From contig JAFWMY010000002.1 of the NCBI GenBank assembly GCA_017545485.1, positions 71,688 through 132,027 on the forward strand: 60,340 nt of DNA, in the 5' to 3' direction. The position numbers and the translations under genes are program-made. Below the pieces are notes generated by a model, which saw only the letters and a program-made list of their open reading frames with translations, did not search any database and had not been told where the DNA came from. Below are positions 58,901-60,340 of the stretch, piece after piece; within the stretch, counting starts at the first letter, position 1; every line of letters begins with the position of its first letter. The stretch comes from Candidatus Saccharimonadota bacterium (GTDB lineage: Bacteria; Patescibacteriota; Saccharimonadia; Saccharimonadales; Saccharimonadaceae).

Positions 58901-60340
58901 GATTGCAGCAGGTGGTACTGATACTACACCAGATCTTCAAGCTAGTACTACTTATACAAATAGCAGTAAACAATGGACCTATACTACTGCTAACGCTGTA
59001 ACATTATATTCGCAATGGACAGACCATACTGTAACACTTCCTACCATTACATTAACCGGCTATGATTGTTATTGGTATACTAATACTTCTGGCACTGGTG
59101 GTACGAGATATGATTCTGGACAAACAATTACACCTACCAGTAATCTTACTTTAACTGGTTTCTGTGCTATTAAAAATAACTTGTCACTTAAGATCTCCTT
59201 TGACTCTACCTACGTATCCAGTATTGCAGTTAAAACTGGTTCTACTTCTGGTACTACAGTTGGCACAGTATCTACTAGTGGCAATAGTGTAACCGGCCTA
59301 ACATATGATACTGCATATTATCTAGTACCAACTTATACTACCGGCTCTGTCCTTAACTCATGGTCTAAGGATTCTGGTGCTGTTGGTACATTATCATCTA
59401 CTTCTGCTGCTAATCCTACATATACGATTGGTGATGGGACTAATGCGGTAACACATAGTGGTAAATATGATACTTACACTATTACGCTTAATAGAAACTG
59501 TTCTACTACTGCTACAGGTTCTACCTCTGCTACTGTGACTTATCTTGCTACTTCGCTCTCTTCCATTACTGTTCCTACTTGTAGTAATACTACAGGTACA
59601 AGAACAATTTCAGACTTTAATCTTAATAACAATAATGCCTCTGGTGCTACTGTAACTTTCCAGACTAGTGGTAATTGTACTTCGGCTTCTAACTGTAAGT
59701 CTACTAACACAACTTCACATGCCTTTAATGGTTGGCATTTAACTAATGGTACTGGTACATTAATTGCATCTTCTGCCTCTACTCCAGCATTACAACAATC
59801 TGTGTCTGGATATACTAATGCAAATAAACAATGGACTAAGACTAGCGGTGAAACATTTTACGCTGGATGGACAGATACTGCAGGAGCTTACTCTTCCGTT
59901 ACTCTTCCTACTATTGCTAAGACTGGGTATGATTGTAAGTGGCAAAATGTAAATAGTACTTCTACTTATTATAATTCTGGTGCTAGTATTACACCTGGAT
60001 CTAATTTAGCTATTCAGGGTTATTGTACAGCTAAACAATATACCATTGGTTATACCCTTAACGGTGGTACTGCTGGTACTAATGCTCCTACTTTCGGTAC
60101 TTATAACTCTAATGTTCAAATATCTAATCCATCTAAGACTGTAACTGTGACTGGTAATGCTAATAATACAGAATGTGTAGTAGGTAATGCTACAAGTAAA
60201 GCACAAACCTTCGCTGGTTGGACTTCAACTACTTTAAGTTCTGGTGCAACTACTGGCTCATCCTCTTCTGCTGTAACTACTTCATGGAATGGTAGTAGTG
60301 CTACTACTAACCAATACTTTAAGAACCTTAGAAGTGATAC
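55974..60340 (+). CDS. giant Thr/Ser/Asn-rich InlB-repeat surface protein (runs off the window)
   Basis: An open frame of at least 1455 codons with no stop before the window ends. It starts MRGMLGRLQSLFSSDKKLFA, with a signal peptide (helix about 20-45 ending FVSAAG). The N-terminal domain (TLSLSINTNNLLVDLMPTE, KWGYKPSQY, VYSNNFIIYAVSN) resembles that of the other two surface proteins. Many InlB-like units follow (FAGWCD...LYAIW, FNGWH...FYAGW, LYSQW) with a long internal duplication. A TAAAAT box ends 6 nt before the ATG. Probably an adhesin; its end is not visible. Confidence 0.87.
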   Translation, partial: MRGMLGRLQSLFSSDKKLFAWKIVVALLVIPAFGIVFGFSPFVSAAGTPSTLSLSINTNNLLVDLMPTEAGTFGTSNNATISVTTNNFTGYTLKIASVNGTDLANNTSGISDTITSLGSAVSASSFSSSSTYNNKWGYKPSQYITTTGGNNTKVINSDTYLPSPTAAGDLLDITDSANSTAKTYTINIGARVDTSLASGVYSNNFIIYAVSNTITYNIHYNNNTTDTVTNMPSPNPQVVDIVGGTTASQSYATLSNSSPSRTGFTFAGWCDTTTTEDTTTHSQTCPGNTIAAGGRLDLDQTSDPDLNLYAIWTVKNYTVTFTLPTGADSIVLKRNNQAVCTITSNSANTCSLTYNVPYDITITPSAGYNFNNWSSPANSHIANNTAATTVYTPGAGAETIAPTMTAIDYTVTLRAGNGISTLTLSGWTGSGTDTLTKTYHIGDTINLATPTKAYKTGYSGAKYIKNDNVGTLSSATYTVGAGNGDITISATSLDTPVCTIKGGATKVYNRSATTLTATDNSASYDSGVNITYSFGYATNGTNTLGNFGAAQAGNTTSIGAAAYRGGRYYGVKVTVTDPNDNTITNTCTSGTVDAAVTGDTVANRTTITLVNSRINFDATTNGGTLTGTTPLYVQYGSSESQFFTSRTNDTAGTLPTANAPTGYSFTGWYNSGNTKVINANGTLTGTAVSGWTNAAKQWVKTGTSTSATSTANTLYAQYTANTYNITLDRNCSTTAAGSTSTTATYDATTLAAITVPTCSNATGTRTVSGFTKTNSAANSTVSSTATINSTNTTTYTFNGWHITNGTGTLIADTNATPNLTASVTDYTNSSKQWKRTSAATFYAGWNASSSSYSSVTLPTITRTGSTCGWSTSSTATTISYASGASFTPTGNTTLYGVCVNNITLNNSGATTAGSLSATVNYNATALSTITLPQRKYTVSGFAKDSSASSATVSSTSSLTNTADFNGWYTASSGGTKIAAGGTDTTPDLQASTTYTNSSKQWTYTTANAVTLYSQWTDHTVTLPTITLTGYDCYWYTNTSGTGGTRYDSGQTITPTSNLTLTGFCAIKNNLSLKISFDSTYVSSIAVKTGSTSGTTVGTVSTSGNSVTGLTYDTAYYLVPTYTTGSVLNSWSKDSGAVGTLSSTSAANPTYTIGDGTNAVTHSGKYDTYTITLNRNCSTTATGSTSATVTYLATSLSSITVPTCSNTTGTRTISDFNLNNNNASGATVTFQTSGNCTSASNCKSTNTTSHAFNGWHLTNGTGTLIASSASTPALQQSVSGYTNANKQWTKTSGETFYAGWTDTAGAYSSVTLPTIAKTGYDCKWQNVNSTSTYYNSGASITPGSNLAIQGYCTAKQYTIGYTLNGGTAGTNAPTFGTYNSNVQISNPSKTVTVTGNANNTECVVGNATSKAQTFAGWTSTTLSSGATTGSSSSAVTTSWNGSSATTNQYFKNLRSD
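58139..59940 (+). repeat. duplicated ~400-bp modules in the giant surface protein
   Basis: Module A, about 58139-58580, and module B, about 59476-59940, encode the same pattern: RNCSTTA(A/T)GSTS, VPTCSN(A/T)TGTRT(V/I)S, FNGWH(I/L)TNGTGTLIA, KQW, FYAGW, SSVTLPTI. DNA identity is high in the core but synonymous changes are frequent, so the duplication is not recent. Confidence 0.8.

Overview
The window looks like a chromosomal segment of a Candidatus Saccharibacteria (TM7, Patescibacteria/CPR) bacterium. The case rests on moderate-to-low GC, no need to read UGA as a sense codon, a compact gene set with many short or domain-trimmed proteins, a full type IV pilus locus, a paired FemAB/DUF3137 locus, very large InlB-repeat/FISUMP surface proteins, and the gene order recF-dnaN-dnaA / rpmH-rnpA-yidC-jag around a likely replication origin near 53.7 kb. 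The assignment is inference from gene content; no 16S rRNA gene is present.

Layout. 0-2.2 kb: end of an amino-acid ABC transporter and acetate kinase. 2.2-6.7 kb: a 1496-residue secreted mosaic surface protein. 6.9-20.6 kb: XerC-type recombinase, then the type IV pilus genes (prepilin-like proteins, prepilin peptidase, pilC, pilT, pilB, and pilP/O/N/M-position genes), with a second FISUMP surface protein lying between two paralogous prepilins. 20.6-23.1 kb: rpsF-ssb-rpsR-efp and a TlyA-like methyltransferase behind a structured leader. 23.1-37.9 kb: ftsK, tRNA-Gln, rlmH, tsaD, a P-type ATPase, two FemAB ligases around a DUF3137 protein, valS, HIT and PAP2 proteins, with three orphan small genes between them. 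37.9-42.9 kb: a more accessory stretch with a uracil-DNA-glycosylase-like protein, a small hydrolase, tRNA-Arg, tRNA-Ser, an HNH nuclease with an SSB-like tail, a RhuM-Fic fusion and a truncated Mur ligase paralogue. 42.9-47.6 kb: MurE-like ligase behind a MacB-type ABC exporter, tRNA-Ser, and an RlmD/TrmA-family methyltransferase. 47.6-55.9 kb: an unknown 745-residue membrane protein, recF, dnaN, dnaA, the origin region, rpmH, rnpA, yidC and jag. 55.97 kb to the end: an open-ended, Thr/Ser/Asn-rich repeat surface protein.

How it fits together. The genes fit an epibiont-type life: pili and big adhesin-like proteins for contact, FemAB/MurE for wall building, and amino-acid import with acetate kinase for energy. 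The most striking global feature is regulatory: about 20 genes have a TATAAT-like (often extended TGnTATAAT) -10 box ending only 6-9 nt before the start codon, so their mRNAs should be leaderless. Ribosomal-protein, replication and several orphan small genes instead have leaders with strong Shine-Dalgarno sites. The best specific leads are the HNH nuclease ending in the same seven residues as the local SSB, the degenerate amidoligase-like orphan, and the structured RNA upstream of tRNA-Arg(GCG).
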